Below, in pieces: positions 63,311 through 64,000 of a stretch of DNA of 64,000 nucleotides. This DNA comes from Clostridiales bacterium VE202-01 (lineage in GTDB: Bacteria; Bacillota_I; Bacilli_A; Erysipelotrichales; Coprobacillaceae): positions 1-64,000 of the forward strand of contig BAHP02000011.1 of the NCBI GenBank assembly GCA_000508865.1, written 5' to 3'. Under the pieces are notes generated by a model. It saw nothing but the letters and a program-made list of their open reading frames with translations, had not been told where the DNA came from and did no database searches. Position numbers and translations under genes: made by a program. How positions within the stretch are numbered: position 1 is the first letter of the stretch; each line of letters starts with the position of its first letter.

Positions 63311-64000
63311 TTAATCTTCTTTTCTTCTATAGCTTACTAGAGCAGCTGCCATGCTTAACAATCCAACTCCAGCAAAGACACCAATTAAACTATCATCACC
63401 AGTAGCTACACTTGTACTTGCTGTTTTATCACCAGTTTTGACTGGATTACTTGCTTCTAATCCGGCCATCGCTTTTGTTAAAACATCTTTAGCACTATCT
63501 ACTTGTTCTTGAGTTGCTTCTGGATCATTTAATACTGCTTTGGCTTCATCTAATGCTTCTGCACCACTGACCATGTCTTAGCACTATAATTAGCTGCATT
63601 TAGTGTCTCAGCTTTATTGATCAATCCTTGTAATAGATCCTTGTTTGGAATCAATCTTAAGTCTAAATAAGCTTCAATTAAAGCTTTATAAGCACTATCT
63701 ACTTCTGCTTGTGTTGCATCTGGATCATCTAATACCGCTTTAGCATTTGCCATCGGCTCTGTTAAGTTGGCAACACTTCCTTCTGTATATACACTCTTAT
63801 CTAAGGCATTTACTTTGTCATATGCTTCTTGTAATCTTGTTTTATCTACTTTGATTACTAAGTTTGTCATGGCATCTTTTAAGTTATTTAACGCTTCATT
63901 AACATCAGCTTCTAAAGCATTTTCATCAGCTGCTACTTCTTTTGCAGCTTCTAAAGCTTCTTTGAATACAGACCATGAATCTGTAGTATAGTCATCTTCT
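63311..64000 (-). pseudogene. FIVAR-repeat sortase-anchored surface protein, 3' end, frameshifted
   Basis: The frame is open from the window edge to 63550 and encodes FIVAR-type three-helix repeats (TEPMANAKAVLDDPDATQAEVDSAYKALIEAYLDL). Near 63,565-63,580 it shifts: the first frame ends in AKTWSVVQKH, while the other frame continues ALDEAKAVLNDPEATQEQVDSAKDVL and ends in a sorting signal SVATGDDSLIGVFAGVGLL, membrane helix and RRKED tail. A one-base indel (or a sequencing error) explains this. The anchor motif VATGD deviates from LPXTG. The start lies beyond position 64000. Confidence 0.8.

Overview
The window holds three layers of DNA. The backbone at the right (about 52.4-64.0 kb) is AT-rich Firmicutes chromosome. 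It carries guaA, purA, a LysR regulator, a cinA-like gene, the rpsP-khpA-rimM-trmD-rplS ribosome/tRNA-modification operon, an Agr/LytTR-type two-component operon, and the end of a FIVAR-repeat surface protein. Gene content and AT-rich codon use suggest an Erysipelotrichia-like gut bacterium (inference; no 16S rRNA is present).

From about 52.39 kb leftwards to at least position 1 lies an integrative and conjugative element (ICE) of the Tn1549/CTn type, richer in GC and typical of Lachnospiraceae. It abuts the 3' end of guaA, a known tyrosine-integrase target. In minus-strand transcription order it holds a control region (XRE repressor with a HEPN-domain gene, divergent from an excisionase-like gene), a truncated integrase, parA/parB, small genes, ssb, two RepA_N initiators, a DnaC-like loader, pcfB and the VirD4 coupling ATPase. 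These are followed by Maff2, a VirB6/TrbL-like channel protein, PrgI, VirB4, a bifunctional cell-wall hydrolase, DUF4315, DUF4366, topB, a giant thioester/CnaB adhesin, DUF5688, an ArdC-methylase-helicase giant (frameshifted into two ORFs), a YodL protein, a PIN remnant, an XRE regulator and a LytTR response regulator. The ICE's own relaxase and left attachment site are not seen and probably lie to the left.

Nested in the ICE's topB gene (20,780-30,557) is a 9.8-kb mobilizable element of the Tn4451/TnpX large-serine-recombinase type. It carries tnpX, tnpV, two small genes, a Mob relaxase with a likely oriT hairpin, a CHC2 primase, a VapE-like helicase and tnpW. Its ends share a TC/GA core with the target, and precise excision would restore topB in frame. 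Inside it, three unrelated cargo genes lie between duplicated intergenic repeats, most with their own promoter and terminator, as if loaded as single-gene cassettes.

Most notable observations: (1) a C-terminal S-I-x-x-x-L tail 30-33 residues from the end of five otherwise unrelated proteins, including the relaxase and PcfB, a candidate type IV secretion signal; (2) the repeat-flanked cargo cassettes; (3) a 29-bp perfect palindrome inside parB and 23-bp iterons inside repA whose period is not a multiple of three; (4) a HEPN gene co-transcribed with the ICE repressor; (5) a decayed duplication of the rpsP start and a surface-protein tail flanking the chromosomal two-component operon. The ICE integrase and topB are both broken, so the ICE is probably not mobile by itself at present.
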